Assembly: GCF_902804485.1 (NCBI RefSeq) | Contig: NZ_CADCST010000136.1 | Location: forward strand, 1-50,517 | Origin: Flavobacterium collinsii | GTDB lineage: Bacteria; Bacteroidota; Bacteroidia; Flavobacteriales; Flavobacteriaceae | Direction of reading: 5' to 3' | DNA length: 50,517 bases | Shown here: piece after piece, positions 42,956-50,517 of the stretch | Numbering within the stretch: the first letter of the stretch is position 1 | Layout of the letters: every line of letters begins with the position of its first letter | The notes under the pieces: model-generated | What the model saw: only the letters and a program-made list of their open reading frames with translations | Told to the model about the DNA's origin: nothing | Databases searched by the model: none | Position numbers and translations under genes: made by a program

Positions 42956-44011
42956 TTAATCCAGACCTGCAAAATTAAAAGACTGAGCTGCTTTAAAGTT
43001 AATTAAAGATTCTCCTGAGTAGTTTTCATTATTTTCCAAACTCAGCTTTCTTATTTTAGCTTTTTCACTAAAGTCAATCTTACTAAATTCTACCCATATC
43101 ACATTAGGATTTAATACATTATCAAAGTAATAAATAAGGTTTTTTTGATCCGCAACAGTTCTCCATCTTGTAGAAGAAATATTAGGTTCGGTTGGTGAGG
43201 AAATTCCAAGTGGAACAGAACAGTTTCGAATAACTCCAAATACACTGGCTGTTGCAACTCTTGTGTTATCCGTTTTTGGTATAGCATCGATATAATAGGA
43301 TGCTCTTGTGAATCTGTCAGCAGCCCTGTTTGTGCCAGGAAGCATAATTGTTCCTGGAATTCCTTTCCAGTAGCTGTTAATTGCTAATTGCTCTTCAAAA
43401 ATAGGTGAGTTTGTCATTACAACAAATTTTTTATCATGATGAATCACTAACTTTCCATTAATATATTCTAAGATCGCATTGTCGCCTGTCGAATCAGAAA
43501 TGGACAGATGGACTGTAGCAAAAATATTCGTACCGGGAATATGAGAAGAAACAACTGAAAAATCATTCTTTTCAAATGAAGCTACTGCCTGGGCTACTGT
43601 AGCAAAATTGTCAAGTGTATATTGTGCCCAAAGAGAAACAGCAAGACCTTTCTTTGTTCCGTTTTTTTCAAATTTAGGAAAATCTGACTCAGCCAGCCAT
43701 AAAAGATTACTGACCAAACCTTTTTCATTCATTCCGTCAGAGGAGGCTATATCCCATGAGCTGGTTATCACACTTCCATATTTGGATTTCCATTTTACAG
43801 AATTGTTACCCGCTTCACCATTCCTTTCTATTCCGCGAGGAAATATCCATAGATTAGCAGGGATATCGGTCTTCCAATCCATAGAGCGTGCCGTAATAAT
43901 CATTCCATTTAGTCCATTATAGACAACCCTTGTACAGGCAACTGTATCTTGACTTACCATCGACATATTTAGTAAACCTAAATATATAATAATTTTGTTT
44001 TTCATTTTCAT
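42956..44011 (-). CDS. linear amide C-N hydrolase (choloylglycine hydrolase / penicillin V acylase family)
   Basis: The 351-residue protein has a signal peptide (about 1-25) followed by the nucleophile Cys26 in ACTRVVYNGLNGMIITARSMDW, the N-terminal signature of the Ntn-hydrolase family. The downstream SDGMNEKGLVSNLLWL (catalytic Asn region), IVEYI-like segment (NAILEYINGKLVIHHD) and VMTNSPIFEEQLA are also typical. After signal cleavage the Cys becomes the N-terminal nucleophile that hydrolyses an amide. The substrate could be an acyl-amide, bile salt or N-acylhomoserine lactone; it is not determined. Confidence 0.92.
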   Translation of the reverse strand: MKMKNKIIIYLGLLNMSMVSQDTVACTRVVYNGLNGMIITARSMDWKTDIPANLWIFPRGIERNGEAGNNSVKWKSKYGSVITSSWDIASSDGMNEKGLVSNLLWLAESDFPKFEKNGTKKGLAVSLWAQYTLDNFATVAQAVASFEKNDFSVVSSHIPGTNIFATVHLSISDSTGDNAILEYINGKLVIHHDKKFVVMTNSPIFEEQLAINSYWKGIPGTIMLPGTNRAADRFTRASYYIDAIPKTDNTRVATASVFGVIRNCSVPLGISSPTEPNISSTRWRTVADQKNLIYYFDNVLNPNVIWVEFSKIDFSEKAKIRKLSLENNENYSGESLINFKAAQSFNFAGLD

Positions 44012-44126
44012 TGATGCTTTATTTTGAATTAAATTTGGATTCCTTAAGACTATTAAGTTGTTTTATCATCTTCATATTTTTAGAATTAAACAACTAAAAT
44101 ACAAGTATTTATATTTTTATTAAAAA

Positions 44127-44210
44127 TACAAATTAAAATGATAGCTCTACAAATACTCATATTAAATTTAAATTACGATAATTATCATTTATTAGGCTTA
44201 AAATCAAAAT
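44127..44210. repeat. AT-rich intergenic repeat, copy 1
   Basis: Begins TACAAATTAAAATGATAG (44127-44144), which recurs exactly at 46978-46995. Both copies lie upstream of minus-strand hydrolase genes, and similarity fades over about 65 bp further on. The remaining 44012-44400 region has no other recognised feature. Confidence 0.4.
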
Positions 44211-44400
44211 AGTTTGTTTTTCAAATACTTACCTCGTCCGGCTACTATTAAAATAAGACATATTATTTTTGTGTTAAGCCCCATACTAAAAAACGATAAT
44301 TTATCATTGGCAAATTTACGCACAATCGTTTCCTTTTCTAACAGTACTAAAAAGCATACTTTTATTTGCTACCTTGCACGAAATAAAGTAAAATAAGACT

Positions 44401-44828
44401 ATGAATAAAAGTGGGCCGATAATAATTATAGAAGATGATCAGGACCATCAGGAGTTTTTGGCACAGATGTTCAAAGAACTTCAATCTCCAAATGAACTCA
44501 TTTTTTTTTAGCGATGGAGAGCAGGCGCTTGAATACCTGACAGCTACCACCATTGAGCCTTTTATTATATTCTCTGACATAAATATGCCAAGGTTGAACG
44601 GAATAGAGCTGCGGGCAAAAGTTCATGAAAATGAAGATTTAAAAATGAAATCCATACCTTATTTGTTTTTTTTCTACCGTTGCCGAACAGCAGTATGTTG
44701 TTGAAGCCTATTCAAAATCAGTTCAGGGCTTTTTTATTAAGCCATCTGATTTTAACAAAATGAAAGATATGATAAAGAATATCGTGGAATACTGGCAAAA
44801 TTGTGTTTCTCCTAATTACGTTAAATAG
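44401..44828 (+). pseudogene. response regulator receiver domain with two homopolymer frameshifts
   Basis: Translation starts MNKSGPIIIIEDDQDHQEFL (phospho-acceptor pocket acidic residues) and reaches a stop after IFF at the T9 tract 44501-44509. The next frame continues FSDGEQALEYLTATTIEPFI with the acceptor Asp in FSDINMPRLNG, and breaks again at the T8 tract 44666-44673. The third frame ends STVAEQQYVVEAYSKSVQGF ... FIKPSDF. Each break is repaired by removing one T. Probably the partner of the histidine kinase at 41277-42809. Confidence 0.85.
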
Positions 44829-44936
44829 ACATTGTAACTTTTGGTACTATATTGATTTTTATTACAACTTTAAAAATGTATTAAGAATATTCATAACTTC
44901 ACAATTAGGTATAATTATCTGCAGTAAACAAAATTT

Positions 44937-44970
44937 AAAAGCCTGTAAAATTACTGTTTTACAGGCTTTT
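44937..44970. terminator. bidirectional terminator
   Basis: AAAAGCCTGTAAAA (44937-44950), loop TTACTG, TTTTACAGGCTTTT (44957-44970). A 14-bp stem with a T-run on both strands. It serves the response regulator (plus) and the amidohydrolase (minus). Confidence 0.88.
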
Positions 44971-45015
44971 TTGGTTAGATAGAGTTTTATAATATTAAAA
45001 TTTATGTTTGTGACT

Positions 45016-46758
45016 TTACCTTTCTATTGGATAATTTCGTCCTTCATAAACAGTTTCTAAAACTTTTATATCTTTCAATTTTATTGAATTAACTTTCATT
45101 GGATTTTCTTGTAAAATAACAAAATCTGCGTTTTTACCTACCTTAATACTTCCTGTAACATTCTCCATACGCAGAACAAATGCAGCATTTAAGGTAATCC
45201 CTTGCAAAGCATTATATACTGGAACTCTTTCTTCCGGTGCAAGCAAATTACCATCGGCAGTTATTCTATTGGATGCAACCCACGCTAAAAGTAATGGCTC
45301 AATAGGTGCCATTGTGAAATCGGTATGCAATGCAAAAGGCACTTTATTTTTAAGCAGCGAACCTAATCTCACCAACTCTGAGCCTCTTTTTTTACCGAGA
45401 ATTTTATCGCCCGAGAATTTATCGCCCATAGAAAATAAATAATACGGATTAGCCGACACCACAGCTCCTAAATAAACAATTCGTTTTACTTGATCTGCTG
45501 ATGATTCCCCAAAATGTTCAATAGTCAGACGGTGGTCTTTCCTGGGATTTTCTTTCTGCAGGATTTCCAATTCGTCTAAAATTGCCGTTAACCCACCGCT
45601 ACCATTACAATGAATATGAATGGTATAACCGGCATCCCACCAAAAACGCATTGTTTTATGTAAACGTTCTGGCTGCATGATCCATTCTCCGTGATGACCA
45701 TCATTATATCCTGGTGGTTCGACTTGAAAGGCCTGACCAAAAAAGGCACCATCAGAAAATAATTTTATGCTGTGTCCAATGAGCATGTGAGGTGATTTTC
45801 TCTTCTCTAATTCTTTTACAATTGCTAATGATTCTTCTCCGTCTCCATTAATAACACCTAATGCATTAAGGTCTAGTGTATACTGGATTCTAAAAGGTGT
45901 AGCAGGATCATTTAAAATTGTTCCCATCATTTTCAAATCGGTTTCCATATTTCCTGATGCGCCTAGTGCCATATCTCCAACAGTAGTGACTCCTCCAAGA
46001 TGAACCACTGCACTAAATTTCTTCATGGCTTCTTTCATTACTTTTTCTCCCATTAAGTAAGGAGCTAATTTGGGTAATGCCACGGTGAAGAAACCTGCCT
46101 CGACAAATCTCCCTAACTTATAATCAATTTGGCTATTGCCTTTGGTTTCAGCTTCTGTAATTTTAAATTTCTTAAGAGCTGCCGTATTGAAAAACATTTC
46201 GTGAGCCGAATACTGCCAAATTACAATAGGTCGAGTAGCTGAAATTGAATCTAATTCCGTGCGAGAAATACGGCCATGAAAAGGTTCCATATAACCCCAT
46301 ACAATTAATTGTTCCAAATGATCTTTTAAAGCTTTATCGTATTGAACCACTTTATTAATAAAAGATTTATGTCCACGAATGGCTTTTACTTTTCCCCAAG
46401 GAAAATTCCAATCAAATGGAGATGCAAAACTGGTATTTAAAATTACCGAACCCAGAATAGGATGTAAATGGGGATCTATAAATCCTGGCATCATAGTTTT
46501 CCCTTTTAGGTCTCTCATTTTGGTCGAATCACTCTGAAATTTCTTGGCATCGGATTTTGAACCCACGAAAATAATTTTTCCTTGTTTGATCCCTACGGCT
46601 TCTGCATAATTGGCAGTATCTCCTTCCATTGTTAGAATATCTCCACCATAGTATATAGCATCAGCCGAATTCAACGAATCATTTTGTTTTGAAGTTTGAT
46701 TACACCCCATAAAACTCATTAAGAAAATTGCTAAACCAAATGTGATTGTTTTTATCAT
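45016..46758 (-). CDS. amidohydrolase-family lipoprotein (YtcJ-like)
   Basis: The 580-residue protein has a lipoprotein signal peptide (FLMSFMGCNQTSK, Cys about 19), then an N-terminal beta-strand part and the metal-dependent hydrolase barrel. It shows MPGFIDPHLHPILG (HxH metal ligands, about 92-98), GYTIHIHCNGSGG, DHRLTIEHFGES, FALHTDFTMAPIEPL and the C-terminal GKNADFVILQENPM, the strand typical of YtcJ-type amidohydrolases. It would sit in the cell envelope and hydrolyse an unknown amide or N-substituted substrate. It has its own terminator and lies near another amide hydrolase. Confidence 0.92.
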   Translation of the reverse strand: MIKTITFGLAIFLMSFMGCNQTSKQNDSLNSADAIYYGGDILTMEGDTANYAEAVGIKQGKIIFVGSKSDAKKFQSDSTKMRDLKGKTMMPGFIDPHLHPILGSVILNTSFASPFDWNFPWGKVKAIRGHKSFINKVVQYDKALKDHLEQLIVWGYMEPFHGRISRTELDSISATRPIVIWQYSAHEMFFNTAALKKFKITEAETKGNSQIDYKLGRFVEAGFFTVALPKLAPYLMGEKVMKEAMKKFSAVVHLGGVTTVGDMALGASGNMETDLKMMGTILNDPATPFRIQYTLDLNALGVINGDGEESLAIVKELEKRKSPHMLIGHSIKLFSDGAFFGQAFQVEPPGYNDGHHGEWIMQPERLHKTMRFWWDAGYTIHIHCNGSGGLTAILDELEILQKENPRKDHRLTIEHFGESSADQVKRIVYLGAVVSANPYYLFSMGDKFSGDKILGKKRGSELVRLGSLLKNKVPFALHTDFTMAPIEPLLLAWVASNRITADGNLLAPEERVPVYNALQGITLNAAFVLRMENVTGSIKVGKNADFVILQENPMKVNSIKLKDIKVLETVYEGRNYPIER

Positions 46759-47146
46759 GTTAAGTGTTTTTATTTAAAGTGCCAACAATGTATTTATATT
46801 CAACATCATTATCTGATAACTCCCATATTTGCAGGTAAGAAGTATATCAAAGTATTATTATTAAAAATGGATATTTCACATTAAAACATATAATTAATTA
46901 TGCGCAAGATATTACCTTGCATTATTAGTATTTGATAATAAAACATTTTATATCAATCACTTGAACCTATACTAAAGTACAAATTAAAATGATAGATGTA
47001 TAAATATTACGATAAATTAGATTATAATTATTTATTGGACTTACAAATTCTAATCAAGTCTTTATTTTATCAACTCTAAACAGTGCTCCAGATACTAGCA
47101 GAAAATATTTTTTACATTAAATATATTTCAATATAAACATATAACG
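46759..47146. repeat. intergenic spacer with AT-rich repeat, copy 2
   Basis: The second copy of TACAAATTAAAATGATAG is at 46978-46995, 220 bp upstream of the amidohydrolase. Nothing else was recognised in this 388-bp spacer. Confidence 0.4.
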
Positions 47147-47463
47147 ATGGGAGCAACAAAAACAGATCATTTTACTAACAGTCAAAACGAACTTGCAGTT
47201 TTGGCTAAAGCATTAGGGCATACTGCCCGAATAGCTATTATGGAATATTTATTAAAAGTAGAACCCTGTATTTATTGAGATATAGTTAATGAACTGCCAC
47301 TTTCATAGCCGACGGTATTACAGCATCTAAAAGAATTAAAAAATACGGGGTTAATTAAAGGAAGCAGCGAAGGAAATTCTTTATGCTACTGCATAAATGT
47401 GCTTTTACCTTATTGAATAGTTCAGATATATTTTTGTTGCTTAAAGTAAAAGAAGCACGATAA
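47147..47463 (+). pseudogene. ArsR-family regulator with in-frame stops and a late frameshift
   Basis: The frame begins MGATKTDHFTNSQNELAVLA KALGHTARIAIMEYLL, then TGA at 47276-47278 (likely Gly codon), DIVNELPLS, TAG at 47306-47308 (likely Gln), PTVLQHLKELKNTGLIKGS; this is a winged-HTH ArsR fold with its recognition helix. After LCYCIN the frame breaks and a different frame (LNSSDIFLLLKVKEAR, stop 47461-47463) looks like the true end. Therefore at least three disabling changes are present, so it is a clear pseudogene. Confidence 0.75.
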
Positions 47464-47722
47464 AGTGATGCTGTTGTCATTAAAACATAAATTTTATATA
47501 ATTACTTGGGTTTAAAACATGCATAATCTAAAATCACTGAGTAAATTAGTATCCTTTACTTTAAGAACTCTCTGATAAAATTTACAAACTTATTTTATAA
47601 ATCAAAATTATTAATTTATCCATATTTTTTTTGATATTTGATTAGCACGTTCAAACATAACTTATTGCAAAAATCAAACCAGGCTCTCCAAGCAGAAAAT
47701 AAAGTTCCATTATTTATATCCT

Positions 47723-49648
47723 TTACATTGAAGTAATAATAAACTCGCTTCTCCTATTAGCTTGATGTTCCTCTTCAGTACATCTTATGTCATCATCACA
47801 TTGATTCACTAATTGTGTTTCACCGTAACCTTTACCTTTTAATCGATTAACAGCTATTCCATTTTTAATTAACCAAGTAATAACTGCATTTACTCTTCTG
47901 TCGGATAAAGCTTCATTGTATTTAAATGTTGCCCGACTATCTGTATGAGAACGAATATCTAATTTCATATTCGGATATTGGTTTAATACACTCAGTATTT
48001 TTTCTAAGACTAAAGCTGCTTCCGGACGAATGTCTGATTTATCCAGATCAAAATAAATCATTTTTATACCAAAACATTTCGCTAAATCATCTCCGACAGT
48101 GACTTTACATATTGCTTTTGTCATGGACAATGTCAAATAAGTTTTATCGATAATTACAGATATTTCCTTAGTTTCATAATCTCGCTTTATAGCTCTAACA
48201 TAGTATTTTTTATCGCAATATACTTTGAAGTTATACTCTCCATCTGCACCTGTTACCATTTCACCTATTATCTGAAATTGATAATCCAATAAATTTACTT
48301 TAGCATTATCAAGTGCTGCATTTGTTTCAACATCTACAATAATTCCGGATAAAACTTGCTCACAAACCAATTTTCTGGTTTCCGAAAAACGGTAGACGTC
48401 ATCGTAACCATGTCCACCATCTCTATTTGATGAGAAAAAACCGGTTCTGTTTTTAGTGTCTAATATAAAACCAAAATCATCCAGTTTTGTATTAATAGGA
48501 GCTCCAACATTCTGAACTTCGCTAAACGTCAAATCCTTTTTAATAGTCGAAACAAATACATCAAGTCCTCCTAGTCCCGGTCGTCCGTCGCTGGCAAAAT
48601 ACAATTCATTATCTCCTGATATAAAAGGAAAAGTTTCTCTTCCTTCTGTATTAATTGCAGCTCCGAGATTTTCAGGTTTACCAAAACTGCCATCAGTATT
48701 AATAGTCACACTATACAAATCTGATTGTCCAAAAGTACCCGGCATGTCTGAAGCAAAGTATAACTTTTTTTCATCTACACTTAATGTCGGATGTGCCACA
48801 CTGTATTGATCGCTATTAAAAGGTAATTCAACGATATTCGTCCATTTACCCTCTATATAACTTGCTTTATACAATTTCAACAAAGTGACTTTCTTGTCGT
48901 CTATTCCTTTTGTACCGTTCAGGAAATTGTTTCTGGTAAAATACATCGTTAATCCGTCTTTTGTAAAAACAGGAGTTGACTCATTAAATTTTGAATTGAT
49001 CTTTCTTTCAAATCGCTTTGGAATTCCAATACTACCATCCGCATTTAATTCTGCCGAATAAAGATTTGTAAACGATTTATTGGTCCATTTGAATTTTACT
49101 TTGGCAACTCCTCCCGTATCTCTGGCAGACGCAAATACCAATTTATTATCTAAAAAAGAACTTCCATAATCTGAGTACTTTGAATTAATTCCGGCATCGA
49201 ATATTTCAAATCGACCTGAATTCTTTTTTATCTGCTCCAAATAATTTTTATTCTTTTCAAATAACAATCCTCTATTGTCTGTTATAATTTTCTGATTGAA
49301 TAGTTCCAGAATCTGATCTGATTTTTTATAATCGCCAACAGATTTCAGAGTATGTGCATACCTGTAATAATATTCAGTTTCCTGCTCTGTATTTAATTCA
49401 AATAAAGCATCATACCACTTTAAAGCTTTGGTTAACTCTGCATTAAAATAGTAGGCATTACCCAATAATTGAAACATTTTCTCATCTTTGTATCCTTTCT
49501 TGGCAACTTTTTCATAAACAGCGATTGCATCTATGTAAGCATATTGATTATAATCTTTCTCAGCTTTTTTTAAACCTGACTTTTGTGCCATTCCATTAAA
49601 GAAAACGGAAGACATAAAGACAGTATATACTATTTTTTTTATTTTCAT
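47723..49648 (-). CDS. OmpA-domain outer-membrane protein with TPR and PD40 repeats (PorE-like)
   Basis: The 641-residue protein has a signal peptide (about 1-21, MKIKKIVYTVFMSSVFFNGM-A), TPR-like helices (about 25-140), PD40/WD-like repeats (about 165-420, with ELYFASDGRPGLGGLDVF), a carboxypeptidase-regulatory-like domain (about 435-505) and a C-terminal OmpA peptidoglycan-binding domain (about 530-640: IYFDLDKSDIRPEA, LDIRSHTDSRA, NRRSEF). This is the PorE-type architecture of type IX secretion. Its start is 3 bp from the PorP/SprF gene end upstream. Confidence 0.9.
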   Translation of the reverse strand: MKIKKIVYTVFMSSVFFNGMAQKSGLKKAEKDYNQYAYIDAIAVYEKVAKKGYKDEKMFQLLGNAYYFNAELTKALKWYDALFELNTEQETEYYYRYAHTLKSVGDYKKSDQILELFNQKIITDNRGLLFEKNKNYLEQIKKNSGRFEIFDAGINSKYSDYGSSFLDNKLVFASARDTGGVAKVKFKWTNKSFTNLYSAELNADGSIGIPKRFERKINSKFNESTPVFTKDGLTMYFTRNNFLNGTKGIDDKKVTLLKLYKASYIEGKWTNIVELPFNSDQYSVAHPTLSVDEKKLYFASDMPGTFGQSDLYSVTINTDGSFGKPENLGAAINTEGRETFPFISGDNELYFASDGRPGLGGLDVFVSTIKKDLTFSEVQNVGAPINTKLDDFGFILDTKNRTGFFSSNRDGGHGYDDVYRFSETRKLVCEQVLSGIIVDVETNAALDNAKVNLLDYQFQIIGEMVTGADGEYNFKVYCDKKYYVRAIKRDYETKEISVIIDKTYLTLSMTKAICKVTVGDDLAKCFGIKMIYFDLDKSDIRPEAALVLEKILSVLNQYPNMKLDIRSHTDSRATFKYNEALSDRRVNAVITWLIKNGIAVNRLKGKGYGETQLVNQCDDDIRCTEEEHQANRRSEFIITSM

Positions 49649-49650
49649 AA

Positions 49651-50517
49651 TTAGAAGAATCTTGGTGAAGTTATTCGGCTGTAATTTTTTAAGAATTCAA
49701 AACGCAGAAATATCTCATGCGACCCTGAGTTGTAGTTTACTAATCGGGTTGTTTCGCGATCATAAGAATATCCTAAATACATACTATCGGTTATCTGAAA
49801 TCCTGCCAAAGCACTAAAAGAGGCGCTCCATCTGTAAGCTACTCCGATCACAAATTTACCGTTGAACATAAAATTAGCCGATGCATCTACTTGTAATGGT
49901 GAACCTTCTACCATTTTAGTCATTAAAGCCGGCTTGAATTTTATGTTTTCATAACGATCCAGATTAAACACATAACCTGCTATTAAATAATAGTTGATAC
50001 GATCTTTGTAAATAGCAGTCTCATTGTCATCATAACGATTGGTCTGAATAAAATTAGGAACGGATAATCCCACATAAGCTTTATCAGTATGCCAGTAAAC
50101 TCCGGCTCCGATATTTGGAGCAAATTTATTCTTAAAATCCTGAAACTGGATATCTCCCTGATGTTCCGGGTTTAACTTTGTAGGATCCAGCTTAAATATA
50201 TTGGCAGAACCTTTAATACCAAAAGAAAGTTTCGCGGTTGCTGATGTTTGTATTGAGTAAGAGAAATCAGCTGATATATTGTTTTCATTTGTTGGTCCGA
50301 TTTTATCATTGACTAACGATACTCCTAAACCTACATTATTGTTTATTGGTGTATTTAACGAAAAACTGCTGGTTTCGGGTGCTCCATCCAATCCAACCCA
50401 CTGGGTGCGATACAATCCGAAAATACTCATAACTCCGCGAGAACCGGCATAAGCAGGATTTATATTTATGGTATTATACATGTATTGTGTAAACTGTGCA
50501 TCTTGCTGGGCAAAACC
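49651..50517 (-). CDS. PorP/SprF-family type IX secretion membrane protein, 5' truncated by window
   Basis: The frame is open to the right edge; the ATG at 50481 is not the true start, because codons upstream read GFAQQDAQFTQY, the usual start of the mature PorP/SprF protein just after the signal peptide. NTININPAYAGSRGVMSIFG and LYRTQWVGLDGAPETSSFSL are family hallmarks, and the rest is beta-barrel-like (YSYDRETTRLVNYNSGSHEI). SprF-type proteins anchor giant adhesins exported by the T9SS. The adhesin gene probably lies beyond the right edge. The stop is directly before the OmpA gene, giving an operon. Confidence 0.93.
   Translation of the reverse strand, partial: GFAQQDAQFTQYMYNTININPAYAGSRGVMSIFGLYRTQWVGLDGAPETSSFSLNTPINNNVGLGVSLVNDKIGPTNENNISADFSYSIQTSATAKLSFGIKGSANIFKLDPTKLNPEHQGDIQFQDFKNKFAPNIGAGVYWHTDKAYVGLSVPNFIQTNRYDDNETAIYKDRINYYLIAGYVFNLDRYENIKFKPALMTKMVEGSPLQVDASANFMFNGKFVIGVAYRWSASFSALAGFQITDSMYLGYSYDRETTRLVNYNSGSHEIFLRFEFLKNYSRITSPRFF

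Noticed and set aside
37944..47463. Alternative genetic code
   Set aside because: All three stop codons appear as replacements for different residues, while other genes in the window use TAA, TAG and TGA normally as stops.

Overview
The window looks like a chromosome segment of a flavobacterium (Bacteroidota), most likely Flavobacterium or a close relative. The reasons are low G+C, promoters of the TAnnTTTG type, little Shine-Dalgarno signal, a SusC/SusD pair, a PorP/SprF plus OmpA pair typical of type IX secretion and gliding loci, and Bacteroidota-type mobilization and PRTRC genes. No rRNA, tRNA, integrase or CRISPR array was recognised.

Layout. (1) 1-7,000: small lipoproteins, an AraC regulator, a TPR/HTH membrane sensor-regulator and a small XRE regulator that faces a 28-bp perfect palindrome. 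(2) 7,000-14,600: a candidate structured small RNA with its own promoter and terminator, then a peptide-type uptake operon (SusC, SusD, S9 peptidase). (3) 14,600-17,700: two paralogous secreted four-cysteine small proteins beside a MauE/DoxX membrane protein fused to a large extracytoplasmic domain. (4) 18,300-36,600: part of an integrative conjugative or mobilizable element. It begins with an IS110-family transposase, followed by an array of tandem structured repeats and hairpins that probably includes oriT. Then come the mobilization operon (MobC-like accessory protein, relaxase, coupling protein), a cargo block of nuclease/defence genes (YhcG/DUF1016 nuclease, a GHKL-ATPase/PD-(D/E)XK protein, a Gabija-like OLD nuclease plus UvrD-like helicase), and the element backbone (SSB, DUF932 protein, PRTRC E, C, F, B and ThiF). 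(5) 36,600-47,500: a region in decay. A photolyase, a PAS histidine kinase, its response regulator and an ArsR regulator all carry stops or frameshifts, mixed with intact genes (flavin reductase, DUF2452, TIGR03643-like, linear amide hydrolase, amidohydrolase). (6) 47,700-end: an OmpA/PorE-like protein and a PorP/SprF protein that runs off the right edge.

How the genes work together. SusC, SusD and the S9 peptidase would import and cleave peptides. The mob operon would mobilise the element, while the four-gene cargo behind it is probably anti-phage or anti-plasmid defence carried by the element. The PRTRC cassette is a conserved but functionally obscure element module. Here its B gene is split at a T-tract that is also a canonical -1 slippery heptamer.

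Most novel signals: three copies of a roughly 60-nt motif with compensatory stem changes and invariant internal-loop bases between IS110 and the mob operon (plus a diverged fourth copy); the 7,071-7,245 RNA with competing hairpins; the GHKL/PD-(D/E)XK protein beside a Gabija-like pair; and paired near-identical palindromes inside the DUF1016 gene. Family assignments are from reading the translations; no database search was possible.
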